Below, one piece after another: positions 1 to 5,229 of a stretch of DNA of 5,229 nt (position 1 is its first letter; each line of letters starts with the position of its first letter). The stretch comes from Clostridia bacterium (GTDB lineage Bacteria > Bacillota_A > Clostridia > Oscillospirales > Acutalibacteraceae). The stretch lies in assembly GCA_017445685.1 (NCBI GenBank), contig JAFSTS010000283.1, forward strand, positions 1 through 5,229, in the 5' to 3' direction. The notes beneath the pieces were generated by a model. The model had not been told where the DNA came from and did no database searches. It was given only the letters and a program-made list of their open reading frames with translations. The translations under genes and the position numbers were made by a program.

Positions 1-734
1 CTATCAGGCAAAGTATAAATTCAAAACCAAACGAAAGCTTCAAAAGCGAGGATCTTTTCACGAGGCTTGCAGCAAAAAAATGCACCGTCGGGATCAGCAA
101 CCGGGAGGTTTCACGGCTTAACCGAAGCCGTCTTTTCGGCATGGCAAGGAAAATGTTTTTGTCCCTGGCTCAGATATATAAAAATCAGGGCATTATCGAA
201 ACGGTCGACGATATATATTATCTTACTGTCGAGGAAATCAAAAATGCCGCTTCCGATAAAACAAGTTTAATGGAAGCGGTTGAAAAAAGGAAAGAGGATT
301 ATCGCGTTTTCTGCGCTCTGCCGGCATATACACGGCTGATTTTCGAAAAGGCGGAGTTTGACAAGCACCATTTTGCAGTAAACTGCAACAGGTACTACCA
401 AAACAGCAGCGAGCTTCACGGAATACCTTGTTCATCAGGTGTAGTCACAGGCGAAGCTCTTGTTGTTGAAAGTGTAAGCGACGCCGTAAATGTTGAAGGA
501 AAGATACTTGTCACAAAAATGACTGATCCCGGCTGGGTGTTTTTGCTTGTAACGGCAAAAGGCGTCGTCAGCGAAAAGGGATCGCTTCTGTCGCATACAG
601 CCATTATTTCAAGGGAGCTGAAAAAACCTGCCGTAGTCGGAGTCGAGGGTCTTCTTGAAAATGTCAGGACAGGTGATATTCTTGAGCTTGACGCGATAAA
701 CGGAGTAGTAAAAATTATCAAAAGAGGACAGTAA
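1..734 (+). CDS. PEP-utilising / dikinase-like phosphotransferase, C-terminal part (5' end outside window)
   Basis: The reading frame is open from the window edge (first full codon at 3), so the start lies upstream; 243 residues are visible. The first ~70 visible residues match the helical linker of PEP synthase-like proteins: an RLNRSRLFGMARK stretch, then VDDIYYLTVEEI. The last ~90 are the swivelling phosphohistidine domain: TDPGW, AKGVVSEKGSLLSHTAII, then KKPAVVGVEG. The His in LLSHTAII (codon 594-596, visible residue 198) is the expected phosphate-carrying residue. In this superfamily an N-terminal ATP-grasp domain phosphorylates that His, which passes phosphate to a substrate. The protein ends about 45 residues after the His, leaving no room for the C-terminal PEP/pyruvate TIM barrel of true PEP synthase or PPDK. 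That order resembles rifampin phosphotransferase-type enzymes, so the acceptor need not be pyruvate. It is the first visible gene of a three-gene operon. Cytosolic location is inferred; substrate unknown. Confidence 0.9.
   Translation, partial: IRQSINSKPNESFKSEDLFTRLAAKKCTVGISNREVSRLNRSRLFGMARKMFLSLAQIYKNQGIIETVDDIYYLTVEEIKNAASDKTSLMEAVEKRKEDYRVFCALPAYTRLIFEKAEFDKHHFAVNCNRYYQNSSELHGIPCSSGVVTGEALVVESVSDAVNVEGKILVTKMTDPGWVFLLVTAKGVVSEKGSLLSHTAIISRELKKPAVVGVEGLLENVRTGDILELDAINGVVKIIKRGQ
723..728 (+). promoter_or_regulatory. Ribosome binding site for the TTG-started GNAT gene
   Basis: AGAGGA lies 7 bases before the TTG at 736, inside the last codons of the upstream gene. This spacing supports TTG as the true start. 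The first in-frame ATG would be codon 34 (position 835) and would cut off the conserved N-terminal part. Confidence 0.7.
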
Positions 735-735
735 A

Positions 736-1794
736 TTGGAACTTGTAAGGTTTGAAAAGGAAAAGAAATACGTCAACGACTTTCTGCTGCTTGGCAGGAA
801 GCTGTATGGGGATAACTGCGTTCAGGATGACGCAATGACAAAGAGTATTCTTTTGTCTTCACATACGCTTTCAAAATATTTCAAATCATACAATTTTCTG
901 GTCTATGACAAAAGCAAACCCGTTGGAAGATTTATTCTTACCTTTTACGAAAATGATCCGTCGGCATATATAGGTTTTTTTGAATGTGAAAACGACGACA
1001 ATGCCGCCGAATTTTTGTTTGACAGTGCGGCAGCGTTTGCGATAGAAAAAGGCGCTGAGCAGCTTATAGGGCCTGTTGATTGTTCTTTTTGGATAAAATA
1101 CAGGCTGAAAATCAATATGTTTGACAAGCCTTCGTATACAGGAGAGCCTTATAATCTTGAATACTATAAAAAGCAGTTTTTTGATAACGGCTTTGAAAGC
1201 GTCGAACATTATACATCAAATGTTTACGAGCATATCGGAAGCGATTATGTAAACGAAAAATTTGAAGAGAGATTCAAGCTTTTTTCCTCGCAGGGAATTG
1301 TAATAAAAGATCTTGATTTTGAGGATTTTGACAGAAATCTGACAGAGGTTTATTATCTTCTCAGCGAGCTTTACAGCGATTTTCCTGTGTACAAAAAAAT
1401 AAGTCTCGATGACTTTTTGGAAATGTTTTCGTCATATAAAAAAGTTGTTGATCCCGGCATGGTGAAGTTTGCTTTTTACGAAAACAGGATGGTAGGCTTT
1501 TTTATCAGCGTGCCCGATTACAGCAACTTAACAAACAATATAACCTTGCCAAAGCTTCTTAAAATCATCAAAATCAAAAGCTCACCAAAGCGCTTTATTA
1601 TGCTTTATATGGGCGTAGATCCTCTCTTTAAAGGTTTGGGAAAAGCGCTTGCCTACACAGTTCTCAAAGAGCTTAAGGAAAGATCTGCCTCCGGCGTAGG
1701 AGCATTGACACGGGATGGAAAAGTGACTCAAAACTACGCTGAAGATTTGATAGATGAACGGTATGAATATGTCCTTTTGAGGAGGAAACTATGA
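736..1794 (+). CDS. Two-part GNAT-fold N-acyltransferase-like protein
   Basis: This encodes 352 residues from a TTG start, one base after the preceding stop. No signal peptide or membrane segment is seen, so it is probably cytosolic. Two GNAT-like halves can be read. In the N-terminal half, residues ~64-85 form beta strands (FILTF...YIGFFEC), and ~94-125 carry an acyltransferase-type helix followed by the conserved GPVDCSFW turn (GPVD at 112-115). A TGEPYN...YYKKQFFDNGF stretch follows at ~135-153. The C-terminal half has MVKFAFYENRMVGFFISVPD (242-261) and MGVDPLFKGLGKALAYTVLKEL (292-313), which fits GNAT motif A, the acyl-CoA pyrophosphate loop. G300-x-G302 is kept but the usual leading Arg/Gln is Leu297. 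GNAT proteins move an acyl group from a thioester to an amine. The overlapping ligase gene could supply that thioester (inference). The acceptor is unknown; a non-catalytic N-terminal half is possible. Confidence 0.8.
   Translation: MELVRFEKEKKYVNDFLLLGRKLYGDNCVQDDAMTKSILLSSHTLSKYFKSYNFLVYDKSKPVGRFILTFYENDPSAYIGFFECENDDNAAEFLFDSAAAFAIEKGAEQLIGPVDCSFWIKYRLKINMFDKPSYTGEPYNLEYYKKQFFDNGFESVEHYTSNVYEHIGSDYVNEKFEERFKLFSSQGIVIKDLDFEDFDRNLTEVYYLLSELYSDFPVYKKISLDDFLEMFSSYKKVVDPGMVKFAFYENRMVGFFISVPDYSNLTNNITLPKLLKIIKIKSSPKRFIMLYMGVDPLFKGLGKALAYTVLKELKERSASGVGALTRDGKVTQNYAEDLIDERYEYVLLRRKL
1780..1785 (+). promoter_or_regulatory. Strong Shine-Dalgarno site for the ligase gene
   Basis: AGGAGG sits 5 bases before the ATG at 1791, inside the last codons of the GNAT gene. 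The site is near-perfect and coincides with an ATGA stop/start overlap, which suggests coupled or independently efficient translation of the ligase. Confidence 0.8.
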
Positions 1795-3224
1795 CTGTCA
1801 GCATAAAAAAAATCGTCAAAGACGCCTGCAACAACTGGAAAGATAAAAACTTTGCCATTGAAAAAATAAACGGAAAAAATGTTGAAACGACATACGGTGA
1901 TTTTCTTACCAAAGTCGATGCAGTTTCAAACGAACTGATAAACAGAGGTCTTAAAGGAAAAAATATTATTCTTATCTCTGAAAACAGCGTGAACTTTTGC
2001 GTTGCCGATCTTGCAGTGACGGCATTTGTCGGCGCCGTAGTAAATGTAAACTGTCAGACAAAATCGCAGGAGCTTGCTCAAATCATTCGCGTTACAGAAT
2101 CAAGCGCGGTGATTTTCGGAAAACTGCCTGAAATCGAATGTGAAAAAATAAAGCCGGATTTTCCTAAAGTCAAGTTTATTTCGCTTTGTGACTTGGTCAA
2201 CGATTCAGCCTTGTCGGATACGCTTTTTGACTTTGATGAAAAGGATGAAAACGCCTGCAGTAAAATTATTTTCTCAAGCGGCACGACTTCCGAGCCTAAG
2301 GGAATAATGCTTTCGGTCAAAAATATCTTCTATGGCAGAAAATATTTACAGATGAGGGCGCCGTTTTACAGCACAGATGTTATGTTTTTGTGCCTTCCGC
2401 TTCACCACACTTATGCAAATGTCTGCCTGCTTTACTATACACTTCTGTCGGGGCTTTGCCTGTATTTTTGCAGTGATAAGTCGCTTATAGCCGGGGAGCT
2501 TCTTGAAATTCAGCCAGATCTTTTTTGCGGCGTACCGATGATCTACAGAAAGCTTTATGGCTTTTACGGCGAAAAAATAAACGAAGCTTTCGGAAAAAAT
2601 ATCAGATATCTCTTTTCCTCAGGGACTAAGTTTGACCCTGAGCTTCGAAAAAAATATAAGCTTGCCGGTCTTCCGCTTGTCGAAGCGTATGCGCAGACCG
2701 AAACTGCGTCGGCTTTCAGCATAGAATATCCGAATTTTGACGACTTTGAAAGCGTTGGAACTGTTTTTGAGGATTTGGATGTAATTATCAAAAACCCAAA
2801 CGAAAAAGGGGAAGGCGACATCGCCGTCAGGGGTGACAATGTCTTTTTGGGATACATCAACAACGAAAAACTTACCGAAAGCGTTTTTGATGAAAACGGC
2901 TATTTTTTGACAAATGATGTGGGCTTTCTGAAAAACGGCAAATTGTATATCGTCGGCAGAAAAGGCGACGTTATGATCGGTGAAAACGGCGAAAATGTTT
3001 ACCCGAGAGAGATCGAAAAGAAACTAAAAACAATTTGTGAGGATATCGTAAAGCTACAGTCAAGCATAGTTGACAATAAGCTTTTTTATAACATTTTCGT
3101 AAAAGAAGGATCTTGCGCCGATGTCGAAAAAATAATCGAAGAATATAATTCTTCGTCGACAAAAAAGGATATGATCAAGTTTTATAAAGTCACTTTAACG
3201 AATAAAGATAATATAAAGAGCTGA
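1791..3224 (+). CDS. AMP-binding (ANL superfamily) acyl/aryl ligase, divergent
   Basis: This 477-residue protein, slightly short for the family (about 500-550), overlaps the GNAT gene by 4 bases. ANL enzymes adenylate a carboxylate with ATP and usually transfer it to CoA or a carrier thiol. Motifs in order: the phosphate-binding loop FSSGTTSEPKG (161-171); the PLHHTYA region (203-209); FSSGTKF (275-281); the adenine/Glu motif YAQTE (300-304), with Ala where Gly is usual; TNDVGFL (374-380), with the ribose-binding Asp376 kept but Asn for Gly in TGD; and the hinge region VGRKGDVMIGENGENVYPREIE (388-409). The C-terminal catalytic motif, normally GKIxR, is not recognisable. The protein ends LTNKDNIKS, with Lys472 and Lys476 as the nearest lysines. 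The class is secure. Whether it forms a thioester, only an adenylate, or neither is not settled by sequence. The acid substrate is unknown; fatty or aryl acids are typical. Its operon partners suggest it feeds the acyltransferase (inference). Confidence 0.9.
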   Translation: MTVSIKKIVKDACNNWKDKNFAIEKINGKNVETTYGDFLTKVDAVSNELINRGLKGKNIILISENSVNFCVADLAVTAFVGAVVNVNCQTKSQELAQIIRVTESSAVIFGKLPEIECEKIKPDFPKVKFISLCDLVNDSALSDTLFDFDEKDENACSKIIFSSGTTSEPKGIMLSVKNIFYGRKYLQMRAPFYSTDVMFLCLPLHHTYANVCLLYYTLLSGLCLYFCSDKSLIAGELLEIQPDLFCGVPMIYRKLYGFYGEKINEAFGKNIRYLFSSGTKFDPELRKKYKLAGLPLVEAYAQTETASAFSIEYPNFDDFESVGTVFEDLDVIIKNPNEKGEGDIAVRGDNVFLGYINNEKLTESVFDENGYFLTNDVGFLKNGKLYIVGRKGDVMIGENGENVYPREIEKKLKTICEDIVKLQSSIVDNKLFYNIFVKEGSCADVEKIIEEYNSSSTKKDMIKFYKVTLTNKDNIKS

Positions 3225-3250
3225 AAAAACTTAAAAAAAGCATAAAAATA

Positions 3251-3286
3251 TATTGATTTTGTTTAAAAAATGTGTTAAAATCAATA
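3251..3286. repeat. 10-bp perfect inverted repeat spanning the promoter
   Basis: TATTGATTTT (3251-3260) and AAAATCAATA (3277-3286) are exact reverse complements separated by 16 bases. The left arm covers the -35 box and the right arm covers the -10 box. It may be a binding site for a dimeric regulator. In such AT-rich sequence a chance match is possible. Confidence 0.5.
3253..3281 (+). promoter_or_regulatory. Sigma-A-type promoter for the riboswitch-symporter transcript
   Basis: TTGATT (3253-3258) and TAAAAT (3276-3281) are separated by 17 bases. A TG at 3273-3274, one base before the -10 box, makes an extended -10. A-rich sequence upstream could act as an UP-like element. The predicted transcript start near 3287-3290 lies about 15 bases before the first riboswitch pairing, which fits this assignment. 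Confidence 0.75.
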
Positions 3287-3302
3287 ACGAACTTTATATG
3301 AC

Positions 3303-3473
3303 TTCTATATGACGCTTGCAGGAAATGCGTTTTGCGACCGAAGGAGTAGCACTCTCAGGTGTCCGAAAGGATGAAGACTGTAAGCCGATAGGACTTTGGA
3401 GAAGCTCCGCAAAGCCGGAGTGCCGAAGGGGCAAAGCGTTGTCGCCAATCTCTCAGGCAAAAGGACAGAGTTT
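3303..3473 (+). ncRNA. Tandem glycine riboswitch (gcvT-type, two aptamers)
   Basis: Two glycine aptamers can be folded by eye. Aptamer 1 (3314-3385) is closed by P1 GCTTGCAG (3314-3321) with CTGTAAGC (3378-3385), and has the core ACCGAAGGAG (3337-3346) and CTCTCAGG (3352-3359). Aptamer 2 (about 3391-3473) is closed by CTTTG (3394-3398) with CAGAG (3466-3470), extendable by GGA with TTT. Its P3 hairpin is GCTCCG/CGGAGT (3404-3409 with 3416-3421), a second hairpin is GCG/CGC (3436-3445), and its core is GCCGAAGGGGCAAAG and CTCTCAGGCAAAAGGACAGAG. A leader-linker helix, CTAT (3305-3308) with ATAG (3388-3391), flanked by ATGA and CGA, matches the P0 kink-turn known in this class. In this family glycine binding changes folding of the downstream RNA, here probably to decide termination at 3519-3553. 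Whether glycine turns the symporter on or off cannot be told; both modes are known for glycine riboswitches. Confidence 0.95.
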
Positions 3474-3475
3474 TC

Positions 3476-3504
3476 TAATCCCTCTTGTTTTTTTGAGGGG
3501 ATTA
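3476..3504 (+). other. Hairpin between riboswitch and terminator, possible switching element
   Basis: TAATCCCTC (3476-3484) pairs with GAGG-GGATTA (3495-3504) over 9 bp with one bulged G. The loop is rich in T (T7 at 3488-3494). The CTCT at 3482-3485 can instead pair with AGAG at 3467-3470, the 3' strand of aptamer 2 P1. The two structures exclude each other, so this could link glycine binding to downstream folding. The pairing is seen in sequence; the role is inferred. Confidence 0.5.
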
Positions 3505-3518
3505 TTGCCTTGGATCAT

Positions 3519-3553
3519 TTTGACGGACGCATTATTGTCCGTCAAATTTTTTT
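3519..3553 (+). terminator. Intrinsic terminator ahead of the symporter gene
   Basis: TTTGACGGAC (3519-3528) and GTCCGTCAAA (3537-3546) form a perfect 10-bp stem with an 8-base loop, followed by seven T (3547-3553). It lies after the riboswitch and only 17 bases before the symporter start, so it reads as the expression platform: termination here prevents symporter transcription. No strong anti-terminator pairing was found by eye. A weak candidate is GGACA (3463-3467) with TGTCC (3536-3540). Confidence 0.88.
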
Positions 3554-3561
3554 AAAAAGGA
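3554..3561 (+). promoter_or_regulatory. Ribosome binding site of the symporter gene
   Basis: AAAAAGGA ends 9 bases before the ATG at 3571. It follows directly on the terminator T-run, so it is not inside the terminator stem. This argues for transcriptional rather than translational control. A nearer ATG at 3562 is out of frame and too close to the site. Confidence 0.7.
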
Positions 3562-3570
3562 TGGTAGCGT

Positions 3571-5103
3571 ATGAGTTCATTTCTCGAAAATCTCACCGAT
3601 GTAAACGGCGCGGTCAACTCGTTCATCTGGGGCAGTATCGGTATTTTCCTTTTGATAGGAACAGGTATTCTGATGACTGTTTTGACAAAGTTTTTTCAGG
3701 TGTCGCACTTTGCTCACTGGTGGAAAAACACGATCGGCAAAATGTTTTCAAAGGATACCCACCTGAAAGACAGTAAGGCGATTTCTCCTTTTCAGGCTCT
3801 TTGCACGGCTCTTGCCGCAACGATCGGAACAGGTAATATTGCCGGCGTTGCCGCAGCTATATGTATCGGCGGAGCAGGCGCAGTATTCTGGATGTGGGTA
3901 GCGGCATTCTTCGGAATGATGACAAACTTCTCTGAAAATGTTCTTGGAATTTATTTCCGTCGTCGCAATAAGGACGGCGAATGGTCCGGCGGCGCAATGT
4001 ATTATCTTGCCGACGGCGTTGGCTCGAAGAAAGGACTTAAAGGTTTTGCAAAAGTTCTTGCAATTCTTTTCTCAATTTTCACCGTTCTTGCTTCTTTCGG
4101 TATCGGCAGCATGAGTCAGGTCAATAAGATAATCCTCAATATTCAGGGCGCCTTCCATGTTCCTTCGCTTGAAAACATTGAGGTTTTTGAGGGCGTATCG
4201 CTTTATCCGATAATCCTTGGCGTTGTGATCATGATCCTTGCGTCTCTCATCATTATCGGCGGACTTCATCGTATCGCTTCCTTTGCAGAGAAAGTCGTTC
4301 CATTCATGGTAATTTTGTTTATAGTAGGCTCGCTTATCATCATTGGAAAGAATTATATTAACATTCTTCCTGCTTTCAAGGCAATTTTTGTTACTGCCTT
4401 TAAACCTATCGCAGCAGCAGGCGGAACGATAGGATACCTCATCAGTACAGTAATGACTCAGGGCTTCAAGAGAGGCGTTTTTTCCAACGAAGCAGGTCTT
4501 GGTTCTTCAGTTATGGTACACTCAAACTCTTCTGTCAGAGAGCCGGTCGTTCAGGGTATGTGGGGAATCTTTGAGGTTTTTGCTGATACCATCGTTGTCT
4601 GCTCCATGACTGCACTTGTCATTTTGACATCAGGCGTTTATGATCTTGCAACAGGCGCAATTGCCGAGGGCGCAACTGATGCAACTCTTGTTGCTGCGGC
4701 GTTTAACAGCGTTTTCTCTGTTGGCAACATCGGCGGAAAATTCGTTGCAGTTGCGATGTTCCTCTTTGCGTTCACAACTGTTCTCGGCTGGTCGCACTAC
4801 GGCAAGAAAGCATGGGAATATCTTTTCGGCACGAAGAGCACTATTGTTTTCAAAATCATACATATTATTACGATACTCTTCGGCGCAATATTGACATCTT
4901 CTCTTGCATGGGATATTTCAGATACTTTCAACGGACTTATGATGATCCCCAACTTGATAGGCGTCGTTATCCTGTCGCCGCTCGTTGTCAAGATCACAAA
5001 GAACTATGTCGATCGTCACTTGAAGAAGAAGAGCGTCAAGCCCGAATACTCTTTCTTCCCTGAATATCAGCAGCAGGCGGAGGAAATCGAATCGGCAGAG
5101 TAA
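3571..5103 (+). CDS. Alanine/glycine:cation symporter (AGCS family)
   Basis: This 510-residue integral membrane protein is full length for the family. AGCS carriers (AlsT, AgcS, DagA relatives) bring alanine and/or glycine into the cell with Na+ or H+. The family signature is intact: GGAGAVFWMWVAAFFG at residues 100-115 fits the sodium:alanine symporter pattern. Also present are ATIGTGNIAGVA (83-94), SGGAMYYLADGVG (139-151) and the RGVFSNEAGLGS motif (301-312). About ten or eleven hydrophobic segments can be read, for example ~16-38, ~95-120, ~160-180, ~208-231, ~240-259, ~272-296, ~327-354, ~388-408, ~425-445 and ~455-475. A charged tail (476-510) ends the protein and is probably cytosolic. 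The start is supported by the upstream ribosome binding site. The glycine riboswitch makes glycine a likely physiological substrate, though alanine or both remain possible. The gene is transcribed alone, ending at a strong terminator. Confidence 0.96.
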   Translation: MSSFLENLTDVNGAVNSFIWGSIGIFLLIGTGILMTVLTKFFQVSHFAHWWKNTIGKMFSKDTHLKDSKAISPFQALCTALAATIGTGNIAGVAAAICIGGAGAVFWMWVAAFFGMMTNFSENVLGIYFRRRNKDGEWSGGAMYYLADGVGSKKGLKGFAKVLAILFSIFTVLASFGIGSMSQVNKIILNIQGAFHVPSLENIEVFEGVSLYPIILGVVIMILASLIIIGGLHRIASFAEKVVPFMVILFIVGSLIIIGKNYINILPAFKAIFVTAFKPIAAAGGTIGYLISTVMTQGFKRGVFSNEAGLGSSVMVHSNSSVREPVVQGMWGIFEVFADTIVVCSMTALVILTSGVYDLATGAIAEGATDATLVAAAFNSVFSVGNIGGKFVAVAMFLFAFTTVLGWSHYGKKAWEYLFGTKSTIVFKIIHIITILFGAILTSSLAWDISDTFNGLMMIPNLIGVVILSPLVVKITKNYVDRHLKKKSVKPEYSFFPEYQQQAEEIESAE

Positions 5104-5119
5104 ACAATATAATAGTCGC

Positions 5120-5165
5120 AAAAAAACAGCCACGGCAGATTTCTATACTGTCGTGGCTGTTTTTT
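5120..5165. terminator. Bidirectional intrinsic terminator between convergent genes
   Basis: CAGCCACGGCAG (5127-5138) pairs with CTGTCGTGGCTG (5148-5159) over 12 bp with one G-U, around a 9-base loop. An A7 tract (5120-5126) precedes the stem and a T6 tract (5160-5165) follows it, so it works as a terminator in both directions. It ends the symporter transcript and also the minus-strand gene, whose stop codon touches the T-tract. Confidence 0.93.
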
Positions 5166-5229
5166 ATTGATGATATCCGTTGAGAAAATCAGTCAGGTTT
5201 TCAGCAAATTTTTTAAGCTTTTCAATTTC
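5164..5229 (-). CDS. C-terminal end of a convergent gene, function unknown (5' part outside window)
   Basis: On the minus strand the frame is open from the window edge to a TAA at 5166-5164. It encodes 21 residues, EIEKLKKFAENLTDFLNGYHQ. The stop sits right at the edge of the shared terminator, as expected for a real gene end. The residues look like a charged amphipathic helix, of the sort that ends small helical regulators such as MarR-type proteins, but 21 residues are too few to assign a family. Confidence 0.6.
   Translation of the reverse strand, partial: EIEKLKKFAENLTDFLNGYHQ

Larger units (their letters stand above)
3225..3570 (+). other. Gene-free regulatory region between ligase and symporter genes
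   Basis: These 346 bases hold no credible protein gene. In order they contain an A/T-rich stretch without a hairpin-type terminator for the upstream operon (3225-3250), a promoter within an inverted repeat, a tandem glycine riboswitch, a hairpin with a T7 loop, a strong intrinsic terminator and a ribosome binding site. The lack of a terminator after the ligase means upstream transcripts may read into the riboswitch, where the terminator before the symporter would act on them. Confidence 0.8.

Noticed and set aside
67..270. Open frame of 67 codons overlapping the phosphotransferase gene
   Set aside because: It is a shadow in another frame of a clear family match and has no ribosome binding site.
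886..1209. Minus-strand open frame of 107 codons under the GNAT gene
   Set aside because: It is antisense to a well-supported coding region, with no promoter or ribosome binding site and a composition typical of an antisense shadow.
3225..3250. Possible terminator for the ligase operon
   Set aside because: The stretch is A-rich with no stem of more than about 3 bp and no T-run on the + strand.
3200..3260. Frameshift near the ligase C-terminus that would restore a GKIxR motif
   Set aside because: Neither the codons after the stop nor the other frames near the end encode a GKI-like motif, so the ending appears genuine.
3466..3494. Stand-alone intrinsic terminator formed by AGAG/CTCT and the T7 run
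   Set aside because: The stem has only 4 clean base pairs, too weak to call a terminator. It is kept only as a possible alternate structure.
3316..3555. Open frame of 79 codons across the riboswitch
   Set aside because: The sequence is fully explained by conserved RNA structure. The translation looks like low-complexity RNA-derived peptide and ends in the terminator.
3396..3776. Open frame of 126 codons starting inside the riboswitch
   Set aside because: It starts inside aptamer 2, crosses the terminator and overlaps the symporter gene in another frame. It has no ribosome binding site and no recognisable protein features.
1..5229. CRISPR array, insertion sequence, phage or defence genes
   Set aside because: No regularly spaced repeats, terminal inverted repeats with transposase, or phage/defence proteins are visible.

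Overview
The window looks like part of a moderately low-GC, AT-biased Firmicute chromosome, most likely a gut-type Clostridia (Oscillospiraceae/Lachnospiraceae-like). That placement is inferred from strong AGGAGG-type ribosome binding sites, one TTG start, short intrinsic terminators with clear T-runs, a tandem glycine riboswitch, and an AGCS-type amino-acid:cation symporter. No rRNA, tRNA, mobile element or CRISPR array is visible. The species cannot be named from this sequence.

Left part (1-3224): the 3' end of an operon read on the + strand. It starts with the C-terminal 243 residues of a PEP-utilising/dikinase-like phosphotransferase carrying a phosphohistidine domain. One base later a TTG-started gene encodes a 352-residue two-part GNAT-fold acyltransferase-like protein. 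Overlapping that gene by 4 bases (ATGA) is a 477-residue ANL-superfamily (AMP-forming) acyl/aryl ligase. The tight packing implies co-transcription and probably translational coupling. The likely shared theme is activation of a carboxylate as an acyl-adenylate or thioester, acyl transfer, and a phosphotransfer step, but the substrate and pathway are unknown.

Middle (3225-3570): a gene-free regulatory stretch. It holds a sigma-A-type promoter with an extended -10, a 10-bp inverted repeat that spans that promoter, a tandem glycine riboswitch with a leader-linker (P0/kink-turn) pairing, an extra hairpin, and a strong intrinsic terminator just before the next ribosome binding site. No terminator is evident after the ligase gene, so readthrough from the upstream operon is possible.

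Right part (3571-5229): a complete alanine/glycine:cation symporter gene (510 residues) whose transcription is evidently gated by the glycine riboswitch and terminator. A bidirectional terminator follows, then the last 21 codons of a convergent minus-strand gene that runs off the window.

The riboswitch-transporter unit is a known type of arrangement. The least understood part is the phosphotransferase/GNAT/ligase cluster, where the ligase departs from several family motifs. I did not find a clearly new system.
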